Shown here: positions 1-34,835 of the stretch, piece by piece
Layout of the letters: the number at the start of each line of letters is the position of its first letter
Numbering within the stretch: the stretch's first letter is position 1
Origin: Pteria penguin
Taxonomy: Eukaryota; Mollusca; Bivalvia; Pterioida; Pteriidae
Direction of reading: 5' to 3'
Length of the DNA stretch: 64,000 nucleotides
NCBI GenBank assembly: GCA_035048485.1
Contig: CM068592.1
Location: 30,130,001 to 30,194,000, forward strand
Program-made: the position numbers and the translations under genes
Notes under the pieces: generated by a model
What the model was told of the DNA's origin: nothing
Database searches by the model: none
The model's input: the letters and a program-made list of their open reading frames with translations, nothing else

Positions 1-2007
1 CAAACTAGGAAAGCTCCTGTCAAACAAAAGTGTGTTGATTTTTTAATAAAATGACACAATTTTCATGAAAATCCATGCAGTGAATCATAAGCAATGCAAC
101 TATAAAGATGCCTACGCCCATCTGGAGTGTACTGAAAATGGGCACAAAGTTGGAATAGGGGTCACGTCTAAGGGGCTTGTAAATTGATAACACATTATGA
201 CTTGTACCTTGTTTAGCCTTTCAGTTTTGTTCATTATACATTGAATAAACATATTCAAATAAAATTTTAATCAAGTTTTGAGTTATATTGATTTTTGAAT
301 AATACTTTTGAAAGCTAAATATGCCATTTTCTGTACAAAAATACAGACCTTTCAAGAAGTTATTAGTTCATGTAGATCTTTGGAGGTAAATGATGTTACA
401 ACATTTCGGCTTAATTCGGTGTTCTTTTGGCTTGTACGGGGAAGAACATATGATAATTTTTATCGAAAATCAAAACAAATTTTACATCGAATTGCGTACT
501 TTTACATATCTTAAAGTTTCTCAGTCCACAATGTAAATAGTGCACAAAATCCCCCCAAAATGGGATAAAGTACTGTAAATACTGCTTCAAAAGTCTTAGA
601 TGTCCAATACAATTGAAACAATTAATGCAAAATACCTCAAATTAATTTCTTAAAATTTTGCAAATTAAACCATCCCCTTTTTCCGAAAAATTTCAATCTT
701 GAAATATCTAGGCTCTTTGAATCAAAATTTGGGTCAGATTTGATATGTTTCAGGTTAAATGGACTGCATGAACAAGTAAACAAATGTAAACAACAACCAC
801 TTTTTAGGTCATAAAATTTTTACATTAGCGAAATGAGATAAAAATTCATGATTTTACAGCAGAATTAATCTTTATTTATAGATAGATCAAATAATTCCAT
901 CCAATCACGGCTCCTAATACATTGAAATTGTAATCCCTCTCTCCCTACATTACATCAGCCAATCACAGCTCTCGTTAATTACTGTTCTTTGACCTTGTGG
1001 TCAAAGCATGGGAATTCCATTTCCCATAGGGTCCCATGTTAAATTACCGAACTTCCAGCAAGATTTACACAACATCCTACATTTTAGCTATATATAATCC
1101 ACATATCAAAATGTTTGTCAGACCCCTCTATATGAGAATTTTAACAGTTTACCATAGGTTATCCACCTTAATTTCGAGAAAATCATGCTGGAAGGGGGAT
1201 ACCCCCAAAAATTGACCAAAATACAAATGTAAACAGCCACCCCGTTTTGGTCATTAAAGTTTTACATTAGCGAAATGAGATAAAAATTTATGATTTTACA
1301 GCAGAATCAATATTTATTCATACATAGATCAAATAATTTCATTCAATCACGGCTCCTAATGCATTGAAATAGTAGTCCCTCTCTCTCTACACTACATCAG
1401 CCAATCACGGCTCTCGTTAATTACCTTTCTTTGACCTATAGAGGCATTTAACTACTTTATCAAACTAGGAAAGCTCCTGTCAAACAAAAGTGTGTTGATT
1501 TTTGCATAAAATGACGCAAATTTCATGAAAATCCATGCAGTAATTCATAGGCAATGCCACTTTAAAAAGGCCTACCCCCATCTGGAGTGTACTGAAAATT
1601 GGCACAAATTAGGATTAGGGGTCATGTCTAAGGGGCTTGTAAATTGATAACACTTAATGACTTTTACCTGGTTTAGTATTTCAGTTTTGTTCATTATACA
1701 TTGAATAAACATTTTCTAATCAAATTTAATCAATTTGTGAGTCATATTGATTTTTGAATAATACTCTTGAAAGCTAAATATGCCATTTTCTGTACAAAAA
1801 TACAGACATTCCATGATGTTATTATTTCATGTAGAACTTTGGAGGTAAATGATGTTATAAACATTTCGGCTCACTTCGGTGTGTTTTTGACTTGTACGGG
1901 GAAGATCGTATGATGATTTTTATCGAAAATCCCAAAAAATTTACATCGAATTGTGTACTTTTACAAATTCAAGTTTCACAGTCCACAATGTAAAAAGTGC
2001 ACAAAAT

Positions 2008-2047
<40 letters not shown>

Positions 2048-3195
2048 GGGTAAAATTCTGTAAATGCTGTTTCAAATGTCTTAAATATCCAGCAAAATGG
2101 AATGAAATCAGTCGTCCATGCAAAATACACAAAATTAATTTGTTAAAATTTGGCAAATTTAAACCACCCCCCTTTTTCTAGAAATTTCAATATTGAAAAT
2201 TCTAGGCACTTGATATCAAAATGAGGGACCAATTTGATATGATTTTAAGTTAAATGGACTGCATGAACAAGAAAATGAGGTTTTTTTGAGAAATTTAGTA
2301 TTTGGCCTATAGGTCAAAGCATAGTAATTCCATTTCTCATAGGGTCCCATGCTAAATTACCGAAATTCCAGGAAGATTTACACAACATCCTACATTTTAG
2401 CTATATATAATCTACATATCAAAATATTTGTCAGACCCTCCTCTATCAGAATTTTAACAGTTTACCATAGGTTATCCACCTTAATTCCGAGAAAATCATG
2501 CTGGCAGGGGGATACCCCCCAAAATTGGCTAAAATTCAAATGTAAACAACCACCCCTTTTTAGGTCATTAAATCTTTACATTAGCGAAATGAGATAAAAA
2601 TTCATGATTTTACAGCAGAATCAATCTTTATTTATACATAAATCAAATAATTGCATCCAATCACAGCTCCTAATACATTGAAATAGTAGTCCCTCTCTCC
2701 CTACACCAAATCAGCCAATCACGGCTCTCCTTAATTACCTTTCTTTGACCCTGTGGTCAAAACATAGTAATTCCATTTCCCATAGGGTCCCATGTTAAAT
2801 TACCGAACTTCCAGGAAGATTTACACAACATCCTACATTTTAGCTATATATAATCCACATATCAAAATGTTTGTCAGACCCTCCTCTATCAGAATTTTAA
2901 CAGTTTACCATAGGTTATCCACCTTAATTCCGAGAAAATCATGCTGGAAGGGGGATACCCCCCAAAATTGGCTAAAATTCAAATGTAAACAACCACCCCT
3001 TTTTAGGTCATTAAATCTTTACATTAGCGAAATGAGATAAAAATTCATGATTTTACAGCAGAATCAATCTTTATTTATACATAAATCAAATAATTTCATC
3101 CAATCACAGCTCCTGATACATTGAAATAGTAGTCCCTCTCTCCCTACACCACATCAGCCAATCACGGCTCTCGTTAATTACCTTTCTTTGACCTT
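1..3195 (+). repeat. Nested tandem repeat (two long units plus ~442-bp subunits)
   Basis: The block opening 'caaactaggaaagctcctg' at 1 returns at about 1,460. A subunit containing 'ggtcccatg..aaattaccga' and ending 'ctcgttaattac..ttctttgacc' occurs at about 995-1,436, 2,305-2,748 and 2,748-3,195, with its end part also at about 770-995. The last two are adjacent, about 442 bp apart, and almost identical. This suggests at least two rounds of duplication. The two near-identical 82-residue ORFs at 2,349 and 2,792 are products of this repeat, not genes. A 36-A run at 2,009-2,044 replaces a short C-rich stretch in the first unit. Confidence 0.9.
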
Positions 3196-4066
3196 GTGAA
3201 CTTATACACTGGACACTTAATTCATATCATAAACAGTGGAGGTAATACGGACTTCAGCATTCCGGAATTGCTAGCTACGTCAACATCACTGAACTTTGTA
3301 GTTTTAAGCATTATCTGTGAGTTTGTTAAGTTTTGTTAAATTGTAAATAAATTGTTAACTTTTTTGGAATCTTTGTAATTTTTGTTGGCTCTACGAAAGG
3401 GTTAAATTCTAGCCGAAACAGAATTGCACAAAGTGAAAGTAACTGATGATAAAAATATCCTTATTACTGTCTATAAAACGTTTTCTTTACCATTATATTA
3501 AAATGAAATCTTAAACACTGTATTAGTAGTTCATTAAATTCAGTGTCACTTTATGATGAGAGTCACATTGAATTCGAGTGTCATATTATTATTGAAATAT
3601 CGATTTGAAATCTATGAAATTGTTGGGATGCATCCAATATCCAGGTTATGAATAAATTTAAAAGCACTTTACACTATTTGTGTTTAAATGAAAGCAACTG
3701 AGTTAGTTAATAACGAATGAAATATTTCAATGTAATTGGTTCTCTGTTCGTATAGCTTGATTTCCGCAATAGATAGGTTTCATGATATTTTGTTAATGGA
3801 GATTTTTGTTCCTATTTTGCTTATGCTTGTGTTTTTGCGAATGCCACGAAGTCATCTTTGTTCCAGATTTGAAACATACTGCAAAGATTCAGAATGTATG
3901 TGGTGTAGGAGTATGTGTAACTCTATGCGCGTAATAATGGTCAGGGTTGTGGTTGTGTCTATTCATCGCTCAGTCTCAAGACTGCACAATGCATGTGCAT
4001 TTCTCAATCCGTTCGATCACTTGTCTGTGAATAAAACGGTAATAAGTTCGAGCAACGGATGCATGC
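3196..4066. other. No recognisable gene
   Basis: AT-rich sequence between the tandem array and the gypsy relic. The stretch 'gtaaataaattgttaac' near 3,343 could be the polyadenylation part of a terminal repeat, but no matching second copy was found. The plus-strand ORF at 3,736-4,167 is the complement of the decayed retroelement downstream region. Confidence 0.4.
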
Positions 4067-5173
4067 TTATTTGTCGTCAGAGCGCGTCGCACATTTACGC
4101 TGCAATTTACGCTTTTCGATCAACTCTGGGTTGTTTTGAACAACTTTCAGTAACAATGTACGAATAGCATGTCCAAAAATCATTTGAATAGGACTTGGTC
4201 CAATGTCGTGAAGCCATGTATTGCGCTATTCCATTAAGCTTTGAGTCGATCTCTTCCTTCACGGTCATACTTTAGCATTAAACGTTCATTCGCTTTCACA
4301 GCTGTTTCGGCTATACAGTTGCAATTGGCGCAAAGATGATTCGATTGCAATATGTAATTTTCATTCTGCGGATAAAGAGCGCAAATTCGGAAGGTGAAAA
4401 TTTGCTGTCCTCCGCCTGGTATTATCATAGCGGGTAAACATAAACGAGCACACTGACGTTTTTCGGCATTCTAATAATATGTACTGATGTAATGGTTATG
4501 AGGTAATCGACCCCTAAAAAGTCCAAATAGTGGTCGATCCTGGTTGAATCTACATTTAATTTTGAGGAGATCCAAACCAATCCTCCAGGACGAATGTCAT
4601 TCATGGCGATATTTAGGAGGTGTTTAAGTCTGCGTAAGTTCCTGTCATGCGACACACAGTTAGTGATCGGCTGTCTGAGAGCTCTCAGAATTGATAGTCT
4701 ATCAGCGCGTCGTACCATCTAGCTATATACTACATCAGACGATTGTAGTCGCTTCTTGATAACCGATTTAAGCGCTTTTGAACTGATCATTATCCACGTA
4801 CAAGGAGTTCATCATATACGAAAAGTGAGTCAAAGATATTGAAATAAGATGCACATGGAAACGGAGCATCTGAATTATTATCTGACCATTTATCCTGAAT
4901 CGTCAGTTAGGTAATTTTAGGTTGTCTTTCATAGGGAATGCCTTTAGATACGTAAGTAATAAATTTTTCATAGAATCGGTCATCATATCCGTCACTATCC
5001 ACAATGATAATTTGTGGACGTTTATCACTTTGATCGATAAATAAACGGCTTTTATCGTCGTATCGTCGATCACTATATTTTCTCTTTTGATATACTGGAA
5101 TTCGATATGATATAAATGCAGTTTTACTATCATGTCTTGTAGTTGTGGCAGAGCTGAAGGTAGCGGCTTTCAT
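4067..5173 (-). pseudogene. Ty3/gypsy-type retrotransposon pol relic (end of RNase H region, integrase)
   Basis: Read on the minus strand with frame changes, the pieces fall in gypsy pol order. From 5,173 comes a segment like the post-RNase H linker (FITYVSKGIPYERQPK). At about 4,890-4,800 is YFNIFDSLFVYDELLVRG, matching the usual YF.(F/Y)RDEL.(V/Y)(H/Y)DGL(L/I)(F/L)RG. At 4,718 begins a degraded zinc-finger/integrase stretch (RALRQP...MNDIRPG, then FLGVDYLITI). At 4,320-4,240 is IAETAVKANERLMLKYDREG, and near 4,190 GPSPIQMIFGHAIRTLL, the integrase C-terminal 'SPAQ..FGR..RT' motif. Stops and shifts break it. No LTR pair, gag, protease or polymerase was found. It is clearly dead; the family is inferred from motifs only. 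Confidence 0.72.
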
Positions 5174-5394
5174 TAAAATGTTTCAGAAAAGCATGAACAT
5201 TTACAACGAATATCTTTCGTTCTTAGATTTACTAGTGGAAGCGTTTTAGATAAAAAAAAATGCACTAAAACGGCATCATTTTTTATTTGAGTCCGCCTTT
5301 ATGGCTAAGGGTACTCGATTGGTTTTCGATTTTTCACATAAATAAGAAGTAAATATTATGTATTAGTATGAAGGTACTGAAATGGTGCTCAGAA

Positions 5395-5640
5395 TACGCT
5401 CAGTAAAATCCGAAAATAACTGGTGTCACATGGCTATGGCACTAACAACCATGTACCACAGTGAACATTCACGAACCCCTGAAATTTAGTGGTGAGACCA
5501 AGTGCCAGGAAGGAGTGAGCGTCTCCTGTTTGGCTGGCACATCCGCCGTTAATACCCTGACATACAGACAAAACAATATAATTAAGCATTGTATATATAC
5601 ATAAATGTGAACAATGTGTAGAAAGTGTCACAACCACATA
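5395..5640. repeat. Dispersed repeat, copy related to 14,690-14,945
   Basis: The segment from 'gtaaaatccgaaaataactgg' to 'gtgtagaaagtgtca' matches 14,698-14,935 along its length. The centre holds the recurring core 'gagaccaagtgccaggaagg', then 'agtgagcgtctcctgt' and 'catccgccgtt'. The same core occurs near 14,430, 17,615, 34,680, 34,790, 51,850 and 58,835. No protein coding seen. Confidence 0.8.
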
Positions 5641-5693
5641 ACATCAGGAAAAGGGTATAATAACAGGGACAAACACTCCACGAGATCTTGAAT

Positions 5694-6068
5694 AAATCTT
5701 TTTACTGGGTATTTGTGATGGGTGTTGTTAGCAAGCAGGAGATGCTCACTCCCCGGCCACCTGATCTCACTCCATCATATGGGAGAAAAAAGAGGAGTTA
5801 CTGGCTCAGTCATGTGGCAGAAGTCACCATGGAGCTATACAATACATGAATGTAAAGTATAACACATTACGAAAATATTTGATTGTAGTGCAATTACGAC
5901 GCCGACTTAGGACGGTCATTTAATTTGATTTGTAGTTCACATATGCTCTTCAAGTAGACATATTTTGTTATTTTCCACTTGGTTTTCATTCTCACTGATT
6001 TTGTATGTCCTCTGGTTGCATGATTTTCGGACTTATGGTTTGGATTTATCCATCATCTTTACTTTAAG
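5694..6068 (+). repeat. 3' tail of RT element family A, interrupted by a nested insertion
   Basis: Left part 'gtgatgggtgttgttagcaa'...'cactccatcat' and right part 'gttcacatatgctcttcaag'...'ggatttatccatcatcttta' match the sequence that directly follows the reverse transcriptase ORF at 63,118-63,330, and also 56,637-56,850. In those copies the two parts are contiguous. Here about 154 bp intervene. Confidence 0.85.
5783..5936 (-). mobile_element. Fragment of RT element family B tail, inserted in a family A tail
   Basis: Runs from 'aaaaaagaggagttactggc' to about 'ggtcatttaatttgatttgta' and matches 16,085-16,245 ('ggagttattggctcag...ggtcatttaatttga'). The flanks are the separated halves of the host repeat, so the boundaries can be read to within a few bases. 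Confidence 0.8.
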
Positions 6069-6095
6069 AGCACTCATCGATTCCAGAACAATAGA

Positions 6096-7309
6096 CTTGA
6101 TAACAAGAGGCCCAAGTGGGCCTTTATCGCTCACCTGAGTACCTAGATTATCAGTCATGCAGGAAGGGAGAATTATTTTATTTTTGCATAACTGTGACTA
6201 AGTCAACAAAAATGTTGAAAATATGTCAAATTTTATTTCAGACCAGAATAAAAAACAACAAGTTTTTTGCACATCCATTCAGGTGATTTTGATATTCAGC
6301 ATTTGCTCTGTCTCTGCAAGATGTGATTCAGGGCAGCAACTTTGTCATTTTCTTTAGGTCGGGCCTTTTGTGGAATGATTTTAAGTCTGGGTAATGAACA
6401 ACAATTGTTTCAGATATTGTCCAGATCCAATTCAAAATCTCTCATTTCATATGTTGAGTGTTGAGAAGCATCTAAAAACTTATTTAGATGTGTAGATAAA
6501 TGAAAAAAACATTTTGTTTTTGACCACAGCGGGATTTGAACCGCTACTCTCCATATTTTAATAACCAAGTGGTATATGTACAATTGTGAGACCCATTTTT
6601 TAGACATGGTGGCACCATCTGTTGACCAATTTGGATGAAATGTAAAAATTGATAGAGGAGCTATAGTACTTCATGTATACCATGTTTCATCAAAATCTTT
6701 CATGTGGTATAACAGCAGAAGTTAAAAATATGAAGAATTGTCCCTATACTTCCTCATTTGGAAGTCTTAAAAATTCATAGAAAACCCAAAACTTGAGATA
6801 TTGACAAAATTCTTTCACAATGATATTTCTTACCATTATTAGGCCATAAATTAGGCCATAAGAAGTCATCATTAACAATTAACTGAAAGACATGGCACTT
6901 TTCTGCATTCAAATTACTAAGTCCAAAAATGTAAAAAAAAAAAAAAACGTCAAAATTTGATTTCGGAACGGAATAAAAAATAACAACATTTCTTTATACA
7001 TCCCTCTAGATCATTCCTATGTAATCGGTTTGTCTCTGTATGACCCCGGTCTGAAGAAGAAGTTTGTTAAAGGAGGGTACCCTCTCCGACCTCCTTTTGC
7101 CTGTGGTGGCGCCATCTGTTGACGGATCTGGAAAAAAACAACAATATTTGTAGGGGACATGAGTACTTCATGCATACCAAGTTTCATCAAATTCTGCTCA
7201 GCGATTCTGAAGAAGTCAAAAATGTTAAAAGTTAACGACGGACGACGGACTACGATTGATCTCAATAGCTCACCTGAGCCTTTGGCTCAGGTGAGCTAAA
7301 AACGGGACA
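6096..7309 (+). mobile_element. Helitron-like non-autonomous element (bivalve-type dispersed repeat)
   Basis: Starts 'acaagaggcccaagtgggcc' with 'gctcacctgag' and ends with a perfect hairpin, 'cacctgagcc-ttt-ggctcaggtg', followed by 'agctaaaa'. A hairpin just before CTAA is the 3' signature of Helitrons, but no clear 5' TC end was identified, so the class is inferred. About 140 bp is duplicated inside: 'tggtggc.ccatctgttgac...catgtataccatgtttcatca' at 6,606-6,745 recurs at 7,102-7,240. Near 6,525-6,560 the minus strand has a B-box-like 'ggttcaaatcc' in a GCGG/CCGC stem. No transposase or helicase ORF. Confidence 0.6.
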
Positions 7310-7319
7310 TGTATTGTGA

Positions 7320-10300
7320 CTTCAAAACGTCAACATTATCGCGGTCCACCTTTGGAAGTAAAGCAAAAAGGCGGAAACACCGGCAGAAAATTGCTCGATA
7401 TTATTTCATTAGTATCTGTTGAACAGTCTGTTTATGACATCTGCCAATAATCGATACAAATCTTTGGCAGGTCAACACAAATTTTTAAGGCTATATTTTG
7501 CAACGCATGAGGTAACATACGGGTATCAATCAGTATATATATTTCATGTAAGTGGACAAAGCTCGGCAGAGATTTTCAATATAGCTACATGCACTATCAA
7601 GCCAACCTTCACAGATTCGAAGATTGTCCTTAAATTCTGTTCTATTGGACTACAAGCAATATCGTATTACAAAATGCTATCAAATTATTTGTATCTTCAC
7701 ACTTTAAGGAAAAGGAAGAAATTCTCGACGCAACCTATTATCAAAATCTTTTCCCAAGTCTGAAACAGATGGGCACAAATATATACTATTAGAATATACT
7801 ATATTTCTTTTAGAAACACCTCTATTATGTAAAAATAAGGAAAGGGAAATAAAGATAACAGACGAAAGGATGAACGAACTGGAGTGCGATGATATAATGC
7901 TCTTTACGAACTGGAGTGCATTGACATAATGCGCTTTATATAATATATTAAATACAGTAAATAGTTGGTGACATTAGAAATTAACATTGATCCACACTTT
8001 CCTAGTCCACACTGAAATGTGAATAGAAAAAAATATGAAAGTAGAATCTAACCAGATATAGTTGTTACATCATTTAATAAAGTCAGTAAGAAGGAAAATA
8101 GAGGAAAATTAAACAAACTCATTTCAAATTTCCTTGTTTAGGGATACATTTGATGCAAAGAATAGTGACGTTTTTATTTCACACATGATGGATTGTAAAT
8201 AAGATATCAAAATCAACGAATATAATTGTATCCAGAATAAGATCTCAATATCAAGAATCATTCGAGTACGTTGACTATGAACATTATTATGCACTGAAAA
8301 ATAACTTATTTTCATCTAATTTTTTTGTGAACGCTTTTCTGTAAAAAAATGTCTTCCATGTCTGCCTGAATCAACCGGAAAATATTTCCGTTATAATTCT
8401 ATTAATGTAAAAGTTTATGAGCTCTGCTCAGCAAAAGGTGCGGTGTCATGCTTTAGGAATAAAAATTTTATTGATCACTGAACTACTTTTATTCTCCTAA
8501 AGAGTGTGTTATATATAAATCTGAAATAGGAATAATCATTTTTAATTTTAATTTTCAGAAATAGTGTCATTTTAATGATAAATACAATAACACTCCTTGG
8601 CTTTTTTGCTCCAGCAAAGTATTGTATTATGTACTCTTTCAATAGTCAATGCATATTTTAGCATATTGAAATATGTAGGTTTGCCTGCTACTTACATCAC
8701 ATTTCAAATTTGTTGTGTACAGTTAACTGTTTAAAGATTTATCAGTGATCAATTGTGATATCTATCATAAGGCATTTATGGCAAAATTATACAATTGATA
8801 GAATCACGTGTTTACATTCAGTGCTGCATGTTACTGGCATCACAAGAAAGCTGGTTATTTAATCGATTAATTTATTTTATCGATTATCAATGATATACGA
8901 TTTGTAAGCATTACAGATTTAGGTTTACTTTGTATTCTGTATCTTTAATATCTAATATTAACAATACCCTTTTACTTTACATGCAGGATTTCACAGTGAA
9001 TGCACTAAAGTTGGTTCCAAGTTCTGATAGATAAATTGAACTTTGACTTTCAGTACAACCTACAGTGTACCTGTACAGTGAAAATGTCAGGTATTGTGCA
9101 AGACCATGTGTAAAGAAATATTTACTTTAACATCAACTTTTCTGAATGATATTTAAAAAGCACAAAGTCATTGTAAAAATACATGTATCAGAATTGTGGA
9201 TTATAGAATGAAATCATACATTACATTTGGTTGCTGCGTCCGACTTCCTTCAAAACTATTACAATCTGATATTCAATGCGTAAAAGCATGGTTTAAATAA
9301 CACATGTTGAATATATCGTAATAAACATGGACATTGATAGTGCCAATGCCCCTTGGTTTCGCAGAGCCCAGTTTTATTTTCTTATATGTTATAATTCAAG
9401 CAAGTAGCACAAAGTGAGTTTTTACATTTAAATCGTTAGTATAAGGGGTTTGATGAACACAAATATCTATATATAATGAAAACGTTAACTGCATTCGCAT
9501 GAAATATTGATCATATAGAAGTATTCTTAGACATCGTTCAGAATGAGAAATTAAGTCGCATTAATTTGAATGAACTTAATAGAAATTGTTCAATTACATC
9601 TTGAATTTCGACATGAAAATGCAGATTTTAATGATATTTCTAACATTGTCTCAATATTTCTCATACACTCTTGTTTATAAACACCATCTTTACGTACTGT
9701 AATGATGAAACCATAAACTTCAATACATATTTTATAAACTTTCATTCATTATGATATATATAGTTGAAAACCGTCAGAAAAATGTATAAAAGTTAAAGTT
9801 AATTTTGTTTGAGTTGTTCGTCTTAAAATAATCCGTACATAACATGCCCCAAATCAGTTTTAATTAGAATTAAATATTATTCAGTACCTTGAATACACAA
9901 TTTGTCTTTTAACATATAGAATGAATTTAAAATGCAGTCTTATATAATAATTTGTATAGCATAAATTTAATCGTTTGATATTAAAATATATACATGCTTT
10001 AATTTATTCAATTTACATGATTTCAATTGGAAAGGTATATAAAATAATGTACTTAAATTTTGTTCAGTAGCTCACTCCTCCTGGACGCTTGCTTTCATTC
10101 CTTTTTGGATTTCAAATGGTTCTCGCAGAAACTACTATTACCAAATTTGCAGTGTTTAAAGGGAATTCGAATATTGGATATCCATTTGTAATATTTCAGA
10201 TTTCTACTTAATACAACAGCTTAGAGAGATGAATACCATAAACGTAATGAAAATAATTTAATGGTATGTTTTTGACTGTATTTAATATGCGAAAATTTCA

Positions 10301-10320
10301 TTATAAATTATGATTGATTC
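7320..10320. other. No gene recognised; AT-rich spacer downstream of the GPCR gene
   Basis: Only short ORFs with unstructured, AT-biased translations were seen. The stretch may include the GPCR 3' UTR and downstream flank. Candidate minus-strand polyadenylation signals (plus-strand 'tttatt') exist near 9,375 and 10,001, but nothing ties them to the gene. Confidence 0.4.
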
Positions 10321-10329
10321 GTCATAACC

Positions 10330-10540
10330 ATCCCAGAGATGACAGAAGATATCTGACCAGGCTGTATGACACAAATCACCAAGGACATATACATGAAACA
10401 TAGTCAAACAAACAAAGAAAACGATATTACAAAAAAAACCCATTGGATTTTACTGCAGTTAGGACTGTCAATGAAATTAACATATCTAACTCATTTGGTG
10501 TGGTTAACCGGTTTACAGGCGACCACATTCACAAAGAACA
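10330..10540 (-). repeat. Fragment of RT element family B tail
   Basis: 'ctgtatgacacaaatcaccaag' and 'acgatattaca', then 'ttggtgtggttaaccggttt' and 'acaggcgaccac', parallel the 54,150-54,330 segment 'ctgtatgacacaaatcaacaag...acgacattaca...gtggtaagcagatttacgagcgcccac'. Diverged and truncated. Confidence 0.6.
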
Positions 10541-10882
10541 ATAATCTTAATGCTGGAAATACACTGTCACTTAAGTGTTCTTTTTTGTTGTTTTAGCGAT
10601 AAGGTTGCAATTGCCAGTCAAATTTGTACAATTCCTAATTGTATAAATTTAATTATTATAATAAAAATAATATTTCTCTTGTGTATACAATTATTTCTTA
10701 GTTCAGTCTTATACATGGAAGTTTTATGTACACACAGAACTCTCACTTATATATATATCATATAAATAAAATGTCATATTCACATATAAGTGTTTTAAAG
10801 TTAGTTATTTTGATAGACTCAGGAACAATGAATCAAAGGCAAATGTTTATCTGAGCAAATGTCAAATACATTATAATACACT

Positions 10883-33665
<22,783 letters not shown>

Positions 33666-33867
33666 CTGAAAGTAGACACTGCAATTAAGCTTTTTCGTGT
33701 ATATAAAGCTGATGTATGAACACATTTACATGTATTCAAGAAATGATGCAAAAAGAGTTGTAGAAACATTTTCAAACAAAAACCGTCATGAACAAATACA
33801 AACGCATAATACTTATAACAGTCACCTCGGTATTTGCATTACACATATTTACGGAGATGTTTTAAAA

Positions 33868-34478
33868 GTTCTTCGTTATAAAAGATACTTAAAAATAAAT
33901 GTCCGGTATAAGCGATACTTTGAAATAAATGCCCGCTGTAAGCGACACTTTGAAACAGATGTCCTTTATAAAGGATATAGTTTAAAATAGATGTCCGTTA
34001 TAAGCGACATATTGAAATAAATGTCCGGTTAAAGCGATGCTTAGAAAAAAGTGTCCGTTAGCAACCGAAACATTGAAATAAATATCCAGTTTAAGTGATG
34101 CTTTGAAAAAAATGTTCGATATAAGCGATACTTTGAAATAAATGTCCAGTTTAAGCAATACTTTAAAATAAATATCCAGATTAAGCAATACTTTGAAATA
34201 AATGTCCGTAATATGTGATACTTTGAAATACATGTCCGTTATAAGCGATACTTTGAAACAAATGTCCGTTACAAGCGATACTTTGAAGCAAATGTTCTTT
34301 ATAAGTGATACTTTGACTAAAAGTCCGTTATAAGCGATGATTTGCAACAAATGCCCGTTGTAAGCGATACATTGAAATAAATGTCCGGTTTACGCAGTAC
34401 TTTGAAATAAATGTCCGTTATAAGCGATACTTTGAGATAGATGTTTAGTATGAGCGATACTTTAAGATAAATGTTCAT
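33868..34478 (+). repeat. 30-bp minisatellite
   Basis: About 20 units of 'atgtccgttataagcgatac' plus 'tttgaaataa', each diverged. The 122-residue minus ORF with a 10-residue period (IYFKVSLITD) is an artefact. Confidence 0.93.
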
Positions 34479-34564
34479 TGTAGTTCTATTTGCGTATTAA
34501 ATGAGACCCGATTATCACAAAACTATGCACACATTTTCATTAATAAGGATGAAAAAATAGAAAG

Positions 34565-34620
34565 AAAAAGAAAAGAAGACAGAACCCCCCCCCACCCCAA
34601 AAAAACCCCCAAAACCCAAA
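34565..34620. repeat. Low-complexity A/C-rich tract
   Basis: 'gaaaaagaaaagaagacaga' followed by C and A runs. It gives the Gly/Phe-rich minus ORF at 34,515-34,727. Confidence 0.8.
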
Positions 34621-34654
34621 ACAAAAACAAACACATCGTACTCATTACATCTCT

Positions 34655-34835
34655 CCACAGGAGGATAGGAGACGTTGACCCATCCCAGACACCTGGTCTC
34701 ACTGCTGATTTCCAGAAATCTGTGCAATGTGCATTTAGTTTATCTCGTCCACAGTAAGTCAGGAGACGCTGACCCCCCCCTCCCCCCCCCCTCCCCCGAC
34801 ACCTGGTCTCGCTGCTGATTTATAGGAATCCGGGA
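34655..34835 (-). repeat. Two tandem copies of the dispersed core repeat, reverse orientation
   Basis: 'caggaggataggagacgttg...acacctggtctcactgctga' and 'gtcaggagacgctgac...cgacacctggtctcgctgct', about 115 bp apart. Each is the reverse complement of the core at 14,430. A C-rich expansion interrupts the second. Confidence 0.75.

Noticed and set aside
1951..2181. 76-residue ORF with a poly-Lys stretch
   Set aside because: It spans the poly-A run within the tandem repeat and has no counterpart in the other unit.
3736..4167. 143-residue plus-strand ORF with Cys-rich composition
   Set aside because: Antisense to the decayed gypsy region, with no recognisable domain or splice context.
6525..6605. 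Possible tRNA gene on the minus strand ('gcggttcaaatcccgc')
   Set aside because: Only the T-arm-like part is present; acceptor and anticodon stems do not pair. It lies inside a dispersed repeat.
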